A stretch of 33,690 bases of DNA from Caulobacteraceae bacterium (GTDB lineage: Bacteria > Pseudomonadota > Alphaproteobacteria > Caulobacterales > Caulobacteraceae), in NCBI GenBank assembly GCA_019232665.1, contig JAFANN010000259.1:1-33690 (forward strand). Reading direction: 5' to 3'. This document shows positions 8,286 to 18,012 of the stretch, piece by piece. Both the position numbers and the translations under genes were made by a program. How positions within the stretch are numbered: position 1 is the stretch's first letter; each line of letters begins with the position of its first letter. The notes under the pieces are model-generated. The model had not been told where the DNA came from, did not search any database, and saw only the letters and a list, made by a program, of their open reading frames with translations.

Positions 8286-10625
8286 ATGCAGCGATATCCC
8301 TTGTTCGCGGGCGCGGGCCTGCGAGCGCTCGTAGCTGCTCTCGCCGTGGCCGCCTGCGCGGCGGGGGGCGAGGCGGCCAACGCCGCAGACGCGGCCGCAA
8401 GCGCCTCACCGGGCGCCTCCACCCTAAGTGGGGTGACGGTGGAGGGCGAAGTCATCCAGACGGCGCCTCCCGTGCCGCCGCTCTCGACGCCGTACACGGT
8501 GAGCACGGTGACGTCGGCGGAGATTCGCGCCCTCCCAGACGTGCCGACGGTCAACATCCAGTCGATGTTGAACTACCAGCCGTCGTTCTTCTCCACCACG
8601 GACGGCCCGAACTCAGGAATCAACACCTACTTCCGCGCCTTCGACTCGGGACAGTTCGCCGAGACTTATGAAGGTATCGCCCTGAACGACGTCTTCAATG
8701 GCGGGGTCACGAACCAGGCCAGCGTTGTCAACGGGACCCTCTTGCTCCCACGGAACGTCGACAGCGTGATTGTCTACCGGGGTATCAACAACCCAGCCGT
8801 GAACTCGTACAACTCACTGGGCGGCACGATCGACTTCCTTCCGCGGATGCCGACGGCCGACATGAACGGGCAGATCGGCGCCAGCTACGGCAGCTTCAAC
8901 TCCTATGACGTGCATGCTCAGTTCAATACGGGCGATATCGGAGGTCTTCGCCAGTTCGTCGCTTATGACCATGCGGAAAGCGACGGTTGGCTGAGTTACA
9001 CTCACAACCGCAACACCAATGTCTACTATTCGAACAGTTACGACGCGCCCAACGGCGATCACATCAGCTTCGTGGGCGTCTATAATCACAACAACGGATT
9101 CTCGCCCCTCGCCACACCCGTCGACTTCCTGCAGATGGGCAACGGATTCACGGGTTGGCCGCTCAATGTGTCGAACGAGAAGGATTCCGACTCCCAATAT
9201 CTGGCGATCCTTGATTTTCGCGCGCCGCTGACCAGCCGCGTGACCTTCGACCAGAAGGTCTTTGGGGGCGCCAACAACTATCGCCGCACGTCATTCGCGG
9301 ATCCCAACTATTCGGGACCGTTCGCAGGTTCGCTCCCGAACGCGCCGACCAACTTCAACTTTTGGCAGTTCTATCCGAGCGGTCCGACATACGATCCGGC
9401 CTCCGTCTTTGGCTCGGTCGCGGCGGGCGCCGACTACCACTTCTACGGCTACGCCTCGTGGGGCATCGGGTACCAGCCGAGCGTGACGATCGACCTGCCT
9501 CACAACAACATCGTCTTTGGCGGCAACATCACCTACGGCAACCTCCACTCGCGGGAGTATTGGTACGGCGCTTACAATATGCCGATGACCGTGGGCTACA
9601 ACAACGCCTGGGACGAACACGACAATCGCCTGCTCGCCTCCGGGTATATCCAGGACACGATCACGCTTTTCGATGAGCGCCTGACGCTGACGCCGGGAAT
9701 AAAGTACATCTTCGGGCACACGCTCGACAACGACGCGATAGGTTTCTACTATCCTTACGGCGGGTCGCCGAGCGACAACGAGGACTATTGGGCGCCCACG
9801 TTCGCGATCAACTACAGGTTCAACGACAACATCGCCGCCTGGTTCGCATTCGGCCAGAACATCAAGTTCCCCGACATCAGCGCCTTCTACGGCGCGGTGG
9901 CGGCGAACACCGCCCCCAGCGGTCAACCTGCGTTCGCCACGCCGACGATCACGATCAAGCCGGAGCACGTGAACGACTTCGAGGGCGGAATTCGCTACCA
10001 GAATGGCGGGTTCTACGCCGAGGCCGACGTCTACCGCGAAAACTTCACCGACACGTTCATCTCGCAGTTCAACATGCTGACAGGGGCGACGAGCGTCTTC
10101 AACGGCGGCGATTCCCGCTATCAGGGTGTCGAGCTTCAGTTCAAGGATACGATCAACATCGACCAGTACGGGACTCTCCGGCCGTTCCTGAACTATTCCT
10201 ACAATCAGGCTGAATACACTTCGACCTTCACGGACAACGTGTCAGGCCTGACTGTCGTCCCTGGCGAACCAGTGGCGAACGTGCCGATGTACTTGCTGCA
10301 GTTCGGAGTATCCTGGGACTACGAAGGCTGGAACGTCACCGCGCAAGGGCGTCACATCGGCGGCCAGTTCATCGTCGACGACGACACCGGCGGCACGACA
10401 GGGCAGAAGAACCCCGCCTACTTTGTCGCCGACATCGGGATCATCAAGACCTTCCCGCTGCATGACCTGGGCCTCGGCTTCGCCAAGAGCGTGACGGCCG
10501 CGTTCAACGTGACGAACCTGTTCAACAAGTACTACTACAATACGTTCTACTACTCCGGAGGCACCGAATTCGTCACGCCTGGCGCGCCGCGCGCGGTCGT
10601 CGGCAGGATCGAAGTCAATTTCTAA
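8286..10625 (+). CDS. TonB-dependent receptor
   Basis: Exported N-terminus, TonB-box-like VTVEGEVIQ, plug then beta-barrel strands, C-terminal ...RAVVGRIEVNF ending in F typical of outer-membrane beta-barrels. Confidence 0.92.
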   Translation: MQRYPLFAGAGLRALVAALAVAACAAGGEAANAADAAASASPGASTLSGVTVEGEVIQTAPPVPPLSTPYTVSTVTSAEIRALPDVPTVNIQSMLNYQPSFFSTTDGPNSGINTYFRAFDSGQFAETYEGIALNDVFNGGVTNQASVVNGTLLLPRNVDSVIVYRGINNPAVNSYNSLGGTIDFLPRMPTADMNGQIGASYGSFNSYDVHAQFNTGDIGGLRQFVAYDHAESDGWLSYTHNRNTNVYYSNSYDAPNGDHISFVGVYNHNNGFSPLATPVDFLQMGNGFTGWPLNVSNEKDSDSQYLAILDFRAPLTSRVTFDQKVFGGANNYRRTSFADPNYSGPFAGSLPNAPTNFNFWQFYPSGPTYDPASVFGSVAAGADYHFYGYASWGIGYQPSVTIDLPHNNIVFGGNITYGNLHSREYWYGAYNMPMTVGYNNAWDEHDNRLLASGYIQDTITLFDERLTLTPGIKYIFGHTLDNDAIGFYYPYGGSPSDNEDYWAPTFAINYRFNDNIAAWFAFGQNIKFPDISAFYGAVAANTAPSGQPAFATPTITIKPEHVNDFEGGIRYQNGGFYAEADVYRENFTDTFISQFNMLTGATSVFNGGDSRYQGVELQFKDTINIDQYGTLRPFLNYSYNQAEYTSTFTDNVSGLTVVPGEPVANVPMYLLQFGVSWDYEGWNVTAQGRHIGGQFIVDDDTGGTTGQKNPAYFVADIGIIKTFPLHDLGLGFAKSVTAAFNVTNLFNKYYYNTFYYSGGTEFVTPGAPRAVVGRIEVNF

Positions 10626-10637
10626 CCGAAGCCTGTC

Positions 10638-10670
10638 GGTCCAGGCTCTCTTTACGCAGCGGCCTGGACC
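10638..10670. terminator. Stem-loop between convergent TonB receptor and COQ9 genes
   Basis: GGTCCAGGC - 15 nt - GCCTGGACC, perfect 9-bp stem between convergent stops; no strong U-tract. Confidence 0.45.
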
Positions 10671-10671
10671 A

Positions 10672-11367
10672 TCAAGGCTCCGCGGATGTCTGCTCGAGCG
10701 CCGCGGCGTCGTCTCTCGATCGCGACCGGCCATACCTGAACCTGCCGAGGAAGGCTGCGCCGCGGTGGGCCAGATCCGATGGGCTCGTCACGCTCGCCTT
10801 CCACTTCTCGAACGCCATGACCCGGGCGATCCGCTGCTCGACATGTCCCTCGGCGGCCGCCGCCCCGGACGCGAGACGGATGGCGAGGCTGGAAATCAGG
10901 ATCTCTGCGAGCAGGACTCGTTTGCTGTAGTGGTTCTCGTCCGTCGCCGTGTCGCCCGCCCATCGCCACAGCCCATCGGCGCTGGCCCAGGCGAGCCGAA
11001 GGCCAAGCGCGAGATTTCCTGGCAGGGCGAGGAAGCCGGTCCAGCGTCGTACGGCCGGCTCGTGGTCCCCGGCTGCGGCGAGCCAGACGGAGACGGCGCG
11101 GCGGATGCGTTCGCGCATCTTCATCGCAGCGGGGTCGGCCTCGGCCAGGGCTGCGAGCGTGTCGCGATCCAGGCGCCGGGATAGAAGTGCGGCCAGGTCC
11201 CTGGGCCCCTCCGGCAGGAGCAGTTCCGCCTCCGATGCGCTCAGGCCGACATCCCGCCCAGCCTGCCGGACAAGCGCCAATGTCCAACCGAAGCGCGGCG
11301 CGAGCCTGAGCGCTGCGTCGAGCAGATCTTGCTCCTTGGCCTGAGCCCAGTCTCCGTCGTTGCTCAT
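10672..11367 (-). CDS. COQ9 family protein (ubiquinone biosynthesis)
   Basis: AALRLAPRFGWTLALVRQAGRDVGLSASEAELLLPEGPRDLAALLSRRLD...GDTATDENHYSKRVLLAEILISSLAIRL, COQ9 (TetR-like fold) family pattern including the W..DTATD..HYSKR motif. Confidence 0.9.
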   Translation of the reverse strand: MSNDGDWAQAKEQDLLDAALRLAPRFGWTLALVRQAGRDVGLSASEAELLLPEGPRDLAALLSRRLDRDTLAALAEADPAAMKMRERIRRAVSVWLAAAGDHEPAVRRWTGFLALPGNLALGLRLAWASADGLWRWAGDTATDENHYSKRVLLAEILISSLAIRLASGAAAAEGHVEQRIARVMAFEKWKASVTSPSDLAHRGAAFLGRFRYGRSRSRDDAAALEQTSAEP

Positions 11368-11494
11368 TGAAGACTCCTACCAGAGGTCCGGCATGGACAA
11401 AACCGGGCCGGCCTGCTACCAGCCTCGCCTCTCATTCGACGAGCACGGGGGCGGGGAGCTCGGTTCCTACGCCCCTTGATGCTTTGGAGGCCCG

Positions 11495-11728
11495 GTGGTT
11501 CAGATTTTCGTCCGCGACAACAACGTCGATCAGGCGCTCAAGGCCCTGAAAAAGAAGATGCAACGCGAAGGCTCCTTCCGGGAGATGAAGCGCCACGTCC
11601 ACTACGAAAAGCCGTCCGAAAAGCGCGCACGTCAGAAAGCCGAAGCCGTTCGCCGCGCACGCAAGCTGGCCCGCAAGCGCGCCCAGCGCGAAGGCCTGAT
11701 CGCCGCTCCAAAGAAGCCGGCCCGCTAG
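11495..11728 (+). CDS. rpsU: 30S ribosomal protein S21
   Basis: GTG start with upstream [72 protein letters not shown]. Confidence 0.98.
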   Translation: MVQIFVRDNNVDQALKALKKKMQREGSFREMKRHVHYEKPSEKRARQKAEAVRRARKLARKRAQREGLIAAPKKPAR

Positions 11729-11772
11729 ACAGTCCGGCCGAGCGCCCCGATCGCGGGCGCCGCAGACGCTTC

Positions 11773-11803
11773 AAAGGCGCCGGTTGCGATCGGCGCCTTT
11801 TTT
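11773..11803 (+). terminator. Rho-independent terminator of rpsU
   Basis: AAAGGCGCCGGTTGCGATCGGCGCCTTTTTT: GC stem plus T-tract 45 bp after the rpsU stop. Confidence 0.9.
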
Positions 11804-11841
11804 CATGCCTGGAAATCGGATGGGCCGAAGCCGGCTTTCGC

Positions 11842-12741
11842 CTACTCCGCCGCGGCGGAATATCCAACCGGCCGAGCGTCCCTCACATGGACGATGCCGC
11901 GGATGATCGCGTCGCAATAGCGCGCGCTCAGCAGCGTCGCGTGACTGGCCGACGGCACATGCTCCAGGAACCCATAGTGCGAGACCTTCGCCGGAAGAGC
12001 CTGCAGCGCGCGAACCGAAGTGCCCGGGCGGACGGGCCCCGCCAGGATCACGGCGACCGGAAGTTCCGGATCATAGCAGCCGGCGCGCGAAGCCTCCTTC
12101 GCGGTTTGCTTCCAGAAGGACACCTCCTGGGCCGACCAGTGGTTGTGACCCGGATCGGCAAAGGCCCATTGCTTCTCGGCGGATGGCTCGCCGTCCAGGC
12201 CGATCGTGTCTCCCACGCCCGCCCAGGGAGCGAAAAGGCCGTTTCGGCTGCCCCATGCCGCTGCGCCGGAGATCCCGGCGAAGATGTCCACCAGGACCCC
12301 CGCGAGACGCGAGTCGGTGACTTTCGGTGTCGTGGCGTCGACCAGGACGACGCCCTTCAGCCGCTCGAGGTTCGTGCGCGCGAACAGGGCCGCGTGAAGC
12401 CCGGCCATCGAGTGGCCGCAGTAGATCAGCGGCCCCGCCTCGCCCAGGGTGGCGAGCAGGGCTTCCAGATCCGCCCGCACGGCGAGTCCGTCCCGCGGCT
12501 CGGGCCCCGGCGGGGAAAATCCAAGGCCGGCGCGGTCGTAAGCGAGAGAGCGCAAACCCGATAGGGCGAGCTTCGCCTGGACGGCGGACCAGTCGGCGGA
12601 GAACCCGAACGCTCCAGCCTCGAGAACCACAAGCGGCCAAGGCGACGCCGGCGGTCCCTCGAGGATCGCATGCAGTTTGCGCCCCTCGCCGATTTTGACG
12701 AGGCGACCGCGAGGCTTGAGCTTGCGTGGACGGCCGGTCAT
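11842..12741 (-). CDS. Alpha/beta hydrolase
   Basis: LVVLEAGAFGFSADWSAVQAKLALSGLRSLAYDRAGLGFS...GPLIYCGHSMAGLHAALFA (G-H-S-M-A-G nucleophile elbow). Confidence 0.9.
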   Translation of the reverse strand: MTGRPRKLKPRGRLVKIGEGRKLHAILEGPPASPWPLVVLEAGAFGFSADWSAVQAKLALSGLRSLAYDRAGLGFSPPGPEPRDGLAVRADLEALLATLGEAGPLIYCGHSMAGLHAALFARTNLERLKGVVLVDATTPKVTDSRLAGVLVDIFAGISGAAAWGSRNGLFAPWAGVGDTIGLDGEPSAEKQWAFADPGHNHWSAQEVSFWKQTAKEASRAGCYDPELPVAVILAGPVRPGTSVRALQALPAKVSHYGFLEHVPSASHATLLSARYCDAIIRGIVHVRDARPVGYSAAAE

Positions 12742-12935
12742 TGCGCCCCTGGCGACGGCTGTGAACGCGCCAGGGCGCGAATTCGATCGATCCGTGATTT
12801 AGGTGTTCAGGCCGACCTTGCAAAGGTGACTGCGGCGGGCCGCGGGCGAAGCAGTGGCGCCCAGACGTTGGCCCCGCTTGAACCCTTTGCCGGCTTCACC
12901 GATTGTTCGAATGCGAAGCATCTGGAGGTGCGGCC

Positions 12936-13478
12936 ATGGATGTGTCGGAACGGCGTTCGACCTGGCTCACGATCGAGGGAATCCTCCTGATCATCCTGGG
13001 CGTCTTCGCCCTGCTCGCGCCGCTCTTTGCCGGAATCGCCCTCGCCCTGACCCTGGGCATCCTCCTGGTGGTCGCAGGCGCGGTGGGGCTGATCTCCGCG
13101 ATCGCGGGAAAGGCCCATTCTCATCAGGGATGGAGCCTGCTTTCGGCCGTCATCGCCCTGGTGGTCGGGGTGCTCCTGCTGATCTCGCCTCTCACCGGAG
13201 CGGTGGCGATCACGCTTCTCATCGGCGCCTATCTGCTGCTCGACGGGATCAGCCTGATCGGGCTTTCGCTAGATCACCGCCGGCGCGGCGACCGGCCCTG
13301 GGGTTGGCTGCTGCTCGCGGGGATCGTCGACATCATCCTCGCCGCCTTCATCGTCTTCCTCAGCGCTGCGGGATCGGCTGTCCTCATCGGCTTCATCGTC
13401 GGACTGGACCTGATCGTCGCCGGCGTGGCCCTGCTCATGCTTCACCGACGCGCCGCGATCACCCCGCCTCCGTCGTGA
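12936..13478 (+). CDS. HdeD/DUF308-like multi-pass membrane protein
   Basis: MDVSERRSTWLTIEGILLIILGVFALLAPLFAGIALALTLGILLVVAGAVGLISAI...; repeated hydrophobic hairpins characteristic of the HdeD family; ATG at 12936 preferred over 12903. Confidence 0.82.
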   Translation: MDVSERRSTWLTIEGILLIILGVFALLAPLFAGIALALTLGILLVVAGAVGLISAIAGKAHSHQGWSLLSAVIALVVGVLLLISPLTGAVAITLLIGAYLLLDGISLIGLSLDHRRRGDRPWGWLLLAGIVDIILAAFIVFLSAAGSAVLIGFIVGLDLIVAGVALLMLHRRAAITPPPS

Positions 13479-13497
13479 GGAGTGCGGTCCCTCCCGC

Positions 13498-14913
13498 TCA
13501 GAGCGCCTTGACGATGCCCTCGGTCATCTTCTTCGCGTCGGCGAAGAGCATCATGGTGTTGTCGCGGAAGAAGAGCTCGTTCTCTACGCCCGCATAGCCC
13601 GAGGCCATCGAGCGCTTGAGGAAGAGCACCGTCCGCGCCTTTTCCACGTCGAGTACCGGCATGCCGAAGATCGGGCTCTTCGGATCCGTCTTCGCCGCCG
13701 GGTTGGTGACGTCGTTGGCGCCGATGATGAAGGCGACGTCGGCGGTGGCGAACTCGGCGTTGATGTCGTCGAGCTCGAAGACCTCGTCATAGGGTACGTT
13801 CGCCTCGGCCAGCAGGACGTTCATGTGTCCCGGCATCCGTCCGGCCACGGGGTGGATAGCGTATTTCACCTCCACGCCCTCTGCCTTGAGCTTGTCGGCC
13901 ATTTCCCGCAGGGCGTGCTGGGCCTGGGCGACGGCCATGCCGTAGCCCGGGACGATGATCACCTTGCTGGCGTTCTTCAGGATGAAGGCGGCGTCCTCGG
14001 ACGAGCCCTGCTTCACCGGCCGGGTCTCCACGCGCCCCCCGGCCGCCGCAGCCGAGTCGTCGGCGCCGAAGCCGCCGAGGATCACCGAGATGAAGGACCG
14101 GTTCATCCCCTTGCACATGATGTAGCTCAGGATAGAGCCGGAGCTGCCCACAAGGGCGCCGGTGATGATCAGGGTGATGTTCGCCAGGGTGAAGCCGAGC
14201 GCCGCCGCCGCCCAGCCGGAGTAGCTGTTGAGCATCGAGATCACCACCGGCATGTCGGCGCCGCCGATGGGGATGATCAGGGTGACGCCGGCGATCAGGG
14301 CAAGGGCGAAGATCACCCAGAAGGCCCACAGCGCATGCCCGCCGCTGACGACGAGGATCACGATCAGCACGACGATCGCCGTCGCCAAGGCGATGTTGAT
14401 GAGGTGTCGCGCCGGCAGAAGGATGGGCGCGCCGGACATGTTGCCGTTGAGCTTGGCGAAGGCGATGACCGAGCCGGTGAAGGTCACGGCGCCGATCGCC
14501 AGGCCGACGGATAGCTCGATCAGGCTCTCGAGACGCACGCCTGTCCCTTCCTGGATCCCATACGCCGCCGGCGTGTAGATCGCGGCGGTGGCCACCAGGC
14601 ATGCCGCGAGCCCGACCAGGGAGTGGAAGGACGCCACCAGCTGGGGCATCGCCGTCATCGGCACGCGCCTGGCGATCAGAGTCCCGATCGTGCCCCCGAC
14701 AGCAACGCCCGCGGCGATGATCGCGATGGTGACCCCGTCGAGAGCGCCGGTCCTGGCGATCAGGGCCAGGGTCGTCACGATGGCGATGGCCATGCCGAGC
14801 ATGCCCATCTGGTTGCCGCGCCGGCTGGTCACCGGGCTCGAAAGGCCTCTCAGGGCGAGAATGAAGAGGACGCCACAGACGAGGTAGGCCAGGGTGGCGA
14901 GATTGGCGTTCAT
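13498..14913 (-). CDS. pntB: NAD(P) transhydrogenase subunit beta
   Basis: ...LNSYSGWAAAALGFTLANITLIITGALVGSSGSILSYIMCKGMNRSFISVILGGFG...VIIVPGYGMAVAQAQHALREMADKLKAEGVEVKYAIHPVAGRMPGHMNVLLAEANVPYDEVFELDDIN. Confidence 0.98.
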   Translation of the reverse strand: MNANLATLAYLVCGVLFILALRGLSSPVTSRRGNQMGMLGMAIAIVTTLALIARTGALDGVTIAIIAAGVAVGGTIGTLIARRVPMTAMPQLVASFHSLVGLAACLVATAAIYTPAAYGIQEGTGVRLESLIELSVGLAIGAVTFTGSVIAFAKLNGNMSGAPILLPARHLINIALATAIVVLIVILVVSGGHALWAFWVIFALALIAGVTLIIPIGGADMPVVISMLNSYSGWAAAALGFTLANITLIITGALVGSSGSILSYIMCKGMNRSFISVILGGFGADDSAAAAGGRVETRPVKQGSSEDAAFILKNASKVIIVPGYGMAVAQAQHALREMADKLKAEGVEVKYAIHPVAGRMPGHMNVLLAEANVPYDEVFELDDINAEFATADVAFIIGANDVTNPAAKTDPKSPIFGMPVLDVEKARTVLFLKRSMASGYAGVENELFFRDNTMMLFADAKKMTEGIVKAL

Positions 14914-14947
14914 ATCGGTTCCCCCCGGCCGCGTCGCCGGCGCCCGA

Positions 14948-15277
14948 TCATTCCGTCCCCTTCGGGCCGGGCCGATCCTTCTTGCGGTACATGCCGAGCA
15001 TCCGCTGGGTGACCAGGAATCCGCCGAAGATGTTGACTGAAGCCAGCGCCACGGCCACCGCGCCGGTCCCCTTGGAGACCCATGCCGAGCCGCCGCCCAT
15101 TCCGCGCGCCGCGGCGGCGAGAAGGGCGCCGACGATGATCACCGAGGAGATAGCGTTGGTCACCGCCATCAGGGGCGTGTGAAGGGCTGGGGTGACGCTC
15201 CAGACCACGTAGTAGCCGACGAAGACGGCCAGCACGAAGATGGCGAGGCGGAAGAGGGTCGGATCGACGGCGTCCAC
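14948..15277 (-). CDS. NAD(P) transhydrogenase subunit alpha, membrane part
   Basis: [42 protein letters not shown]...[21 protein letters not shown]; alpha2 (PntA C-terminal) of three-subunit transhydrogenase. Confidence 0.96.
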   Translation of the reverse strand: MDAVDPTLFRLAIFVLAVFVGYYVVWSVTPALHTPLMAVTNAISSVIIVGALLAAAARGMGGGSAWVSKGTGAVAVALASVNIFGGFLVTQRMLGMYRKKDRPGPKGTE

Positions 15278-15306
15278 GGTGTTCCTCGCTCTCCTGCTTT
15301 GATAGG

Positions 15307-16443
15307 TCAGGCGGCCTGCTGCAGGGATGGATGGGTGATGGCGCCGCCGTGGACCACCAGCGCCGCCTTGAGGATCTCATCCTCCAGATCGGGCGCCAGT
15401 TCGCCTTCCTTCGACAGCAGCAGCTCTGCGAAGGCGAAGAGGTTGCGCGCATAGAGGGCCGAGGCGTCCGCCGCGATACGGCCGGGAAGGTTCGCAAATC
15501 CGGTGACCTTCACCCCGCCCGCCACGACGACCTCGTCGGGGCGGGATCCGGCGACATTGCCGCCCTGCTCGACCGCCAGATCGACGATCACCGAGCCGGG
15601 TTTCATGCTGGCGATCTGCGCCTCGCTCACCAGTTGCGGCGCAGGCCGACCGGGGATGAGTGCGGTGGTGATGACGATGTCCTGTTTGCGGATGTGGTCG
15701 GAGACCAGGGTCGCCTGCTTGGCCTGGTACTCCGCGCTCATCGGCTTGGCGTAGCCCGCGGCCGTTTCGGCGGCCTTGAACTCCTCGTCTTCGACCGCGA
15801 TGAACTTGGCGCCGAGAGACTCGACCTGCTCCTTGGCGGCGGGGCGCACGTCCGTGGCCGTGACCACGGCCCCCAGCCGCCTGGCCGTCGCGATGGCCTG
15901 CAGCCCCGCTACGCCGGCGCCCATGACGAAGACCTTGGCCGGAGCGATAGCGCCCGCGGCGGTCATCATCATCGGCAGGGCCCGGCCGTAGAACTCCGCC
16001 GCCTCGATCACCGCACGATAGCCCGCCAGGTTCGCCTGGCTCGACAGGGCGTCCATCACCTGAGCGCGCGTGATGCGCGGAACGAACTCCATGGCGAACG
16101 CGCTCACGCCGCGCGCGGCGAGGGCCTCGAGAGCGGGACGTTCCTGATACGGGTTGAGCAGGCCGACAACGATGGCGCCGGACTTCAGCGTCGAGACTTC
16201 CTCGGCGTCGGGGGCGCGCACCTTCAACAGCACGTCCGCCTGCGACAGGGCTTCCTGGGCCGTCGGAACGATCCTGGCTCCGGCGGCCTCGAACTCGGCG
16301 TCGGGTATCGAGGCGCCCTCGCCGGCGCCGGCTTCGACGACGACGGAGACTCCGCGGCCGGCGAATCGCTTGGCGGTGTCTGGGGTTACGGCAATGCGGG
16401 TTTCGCCAGGCCGACGCTCCTTGATCACCGCGACGACGGCCAT
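15307..16443 (-). CDS. pntA: NAD(P) transhydrogenase subunit alpha, soluble part
   Basis: [48 protein letters not shown]...[49 protein letters not shown] at 16443. Confidence 0.97.
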   Translation of the reverse strand: MAVVAVIKERRPGETRIAVTPDTAKRFAGRGVSVVVEAGAGEGASIPDAEFEAAGARIVPTAQEALSQADVLLKVRAPDAEEVSTLKSGAIVVGLLNPYQERPALEALAARGVSAFAMEFVPRITRAQVMDALSSQANLAGYRAVIEAAEFYGRALPMMMTAAGAIAPAKVFVMGAGVAGLQAIATARRLGAVVTATDVRPAAKEQVESLGAKFIAVEDEEFKAAETAAGYAKPMSAEYQAKQATLVSDHIRKQDIVITTALIPGRPAPQLVSEAQIASMKPGSVIVDLAVEQGGNVAGSRPDEVVVAGGVKVTGFANLPGRIAADASALYARNLFAFAELLLSKEGELAPDLEDEILKAALVVHGGAITHPSLQQAA

Positions 16444-16471
16444 GGACCCCTCTTTATCCGATCGACCGACG

Positions 16472-16720
16472 CTATTCGGTGTCGTGATTTCGCACGGGCG
16501 TCGCGCGAAGGAAAGTGACGCCCAGAGCAAGCAGGATGACGCCGGGAATCAGTCCGCCAAGGAAGGTCGCGCCAAGGCAGAACCAGAGCACAAGCATCAC
16601 GACGAGGACGGCGATGTGCAGGCTTGCCCACTTCGCCATGTTTCCGAACGCCCGGTAGGTGCGGGCCTGCTCGGTGACGTCCATTTCGCCGTGGTGATAC
16701 GCCGGAGCGGTGTCGTCCAT
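16472..16720 (-). CDS. aa3-type cytochrome c oxidase subunit IV-like small membrane protein
   Basis: MDDTAPAYHHGEMDVTEQARTYRAFGNMAKWASLHIAVLVVMLVLWFCLGATFLGGLIPGVILLALG; matches the MDV.EQ..TY..F potential-subunit-IV pattern. Confidence 0.85.
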   Translation of the reverse strand: MDDTAPAYHHGEMDVTEQARTYRAFGNMAKWASLHIAVLVVMLVLWFCLGATFLGGLIPGVILLALGVTFLRATPVRNHDTE

Positions 16721-16827
16721 GGATAAGCCTTTGAAAGGATGCGTTTCGGTTTGGAGGGAAACGGGCGCCGCGCCGAGGGCTACACCAGCGCTGGGCTCGG
16801 CTCAAGCCGGCGGCTTCGCCCCTGGGA

Positions 16828-17898
16828 TCAGCGCCCCCACACGGTGAGCACCGACCTCAGCGCCGCCACCAGGGCCAACGGCTGATCGACCATGATGTGG
16901 TGTTCGCTGTCGGGAATGACGATCGACGGGACGCCTGCGAGAACCTCGTTCGGATCGCGACCGGCCTCCGCATGACGGCGGATGATGGCGGAGCGCTCAC
17001 CGTAGATGTGGACCATTGGCACGTCGGTCCGCGTGTCGGGCGGCGCCATGCCGGAACGCTCGAGCTTGCTCCACAGCGAGGGATCGAACTTCCACGTCCA
17101 GCCCTGGCCCGACCCGTCGGGAAGCGGCGCGGGTTTTAGCGACCTGCGGGCGATGAAGTCCGCGACGTAGAGGTTCCCGGGAACCTGCGGCGGCATGAAC
17201 CGGAACCGCGTCAGGGCCTGCTCGAACGTCGGATAGACGCGGTGGGGTCCGGTCCGCTGCGGAGGCCCGCGCCAGCGCCCGGGCGCCTCACCGCGGGCGA
17301 TCGCCTCGCGCTCCATCTGCTCCATCTGCTCGCGGGTCGGCGGGCCGCCGAAGCCGGTGTCGACGAGGATGCAGGCGCTCATCCGCTCGGGGTGGCGCGC
17401 CGCCGAGTAGAAGACCTGGCCGCCGCCGAAGGAGTGGCCGATGTAGACGGGCCGGGCGCCGCCGTCGAAGAGACCCGCCGCGCGCCCCGCCTCGTGGATC
17501 TCGGTGGCGAAGATCTCGAAGCTGTAGTGCTCGCGCCAGTCGGAGGCGCCCATGCCCGAGATTGACAGCGCCGCCACCCGGTGGGTCTGGGCGAAGTAGG
17601 GCGCGATGAAGCTCCACCAGTCGGCGTGGGCGCTGTTGCCGTGGACGAATATCAGTCCCGGCTTGCCGCGCTCGCCCCACGTCAGCAGCTCGATCTGCGC
17701 GCCAAGGACCGGAACGAAGGACCGCTCAGGCTCGATGCCGAGGATCTCGTTGAACCAGGCGGGCGCCGGCGGGGACGCCCCGGCGAACGGCGCCAGGGGA
17801 GAGGCGATCTCCGGCGGCAGATCGGGCTCGAGCCTTCGCGGCTGATCGTCGTCGACGGGCACGTCGAGCGGCAGCGTCTCGGGCTTGTCGTCGGCCAT
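16828..17898 (-). CDS. Alpha/beta hydrolase
   Basis: From ATG at 17898: MADDKPETLPLDVPVDDDQ...KPGLIFVHGNSAHADWWSFIAPYFAQTHRVAALSISGMGASDWR...PVYIGHSFGGGQVFYSA...SEHHIMVDQPLALVAAL. Confidence 0.93.
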   Translation of the reverse strand: MADDKPETLPLDVPVDDDQPRRLEPDLPPEIASPLAPFAGASPPAPAWFNEILGIEPERSFVPVLGAQIELLTWGERGKPGLIFVHGNSAHADWWSFIAPYFAQTHRVAALSISGMGASDWREHYSFEIFATEIHEAGRAAGLFDGGARPVYIGHSFGGGQVFYSAARHPERMSACILVDTGFGGPPTREQMEQMEREAIARGEAPGRWRGPPQRTGPHRVYPTFEQALTRFRFMPPQVPGNLYVADFIARRSLKPAPLPDGSGQGWTWKFDPSLWSKLERSGMAPPDTRTDVPMVHIYGERSAIIRRHAEAGRDPNEVLAGVPSIVIPDSEHHIMVDQPLALVAALRSVLTVWGR

Positions 17899-18012
17899 CC
17901 ATACGTCTCCCGCACCTGCGAACGAAAGACTAGCTAACAAGCGTTTGAAAAATGGCAAGCGCGCCGGGCCGCGGCGAGGAAGCACAATCGCTTGGCGTGC
18001 CGGTTTTCCGGC

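Noticed and set aside
13498-15277. Apparently split transhydrogenase alpha subunit
   Set aside because: Three-gene pntA1-pntA2-pntB is the normal alphaproteobacterial layout, not a broken gene
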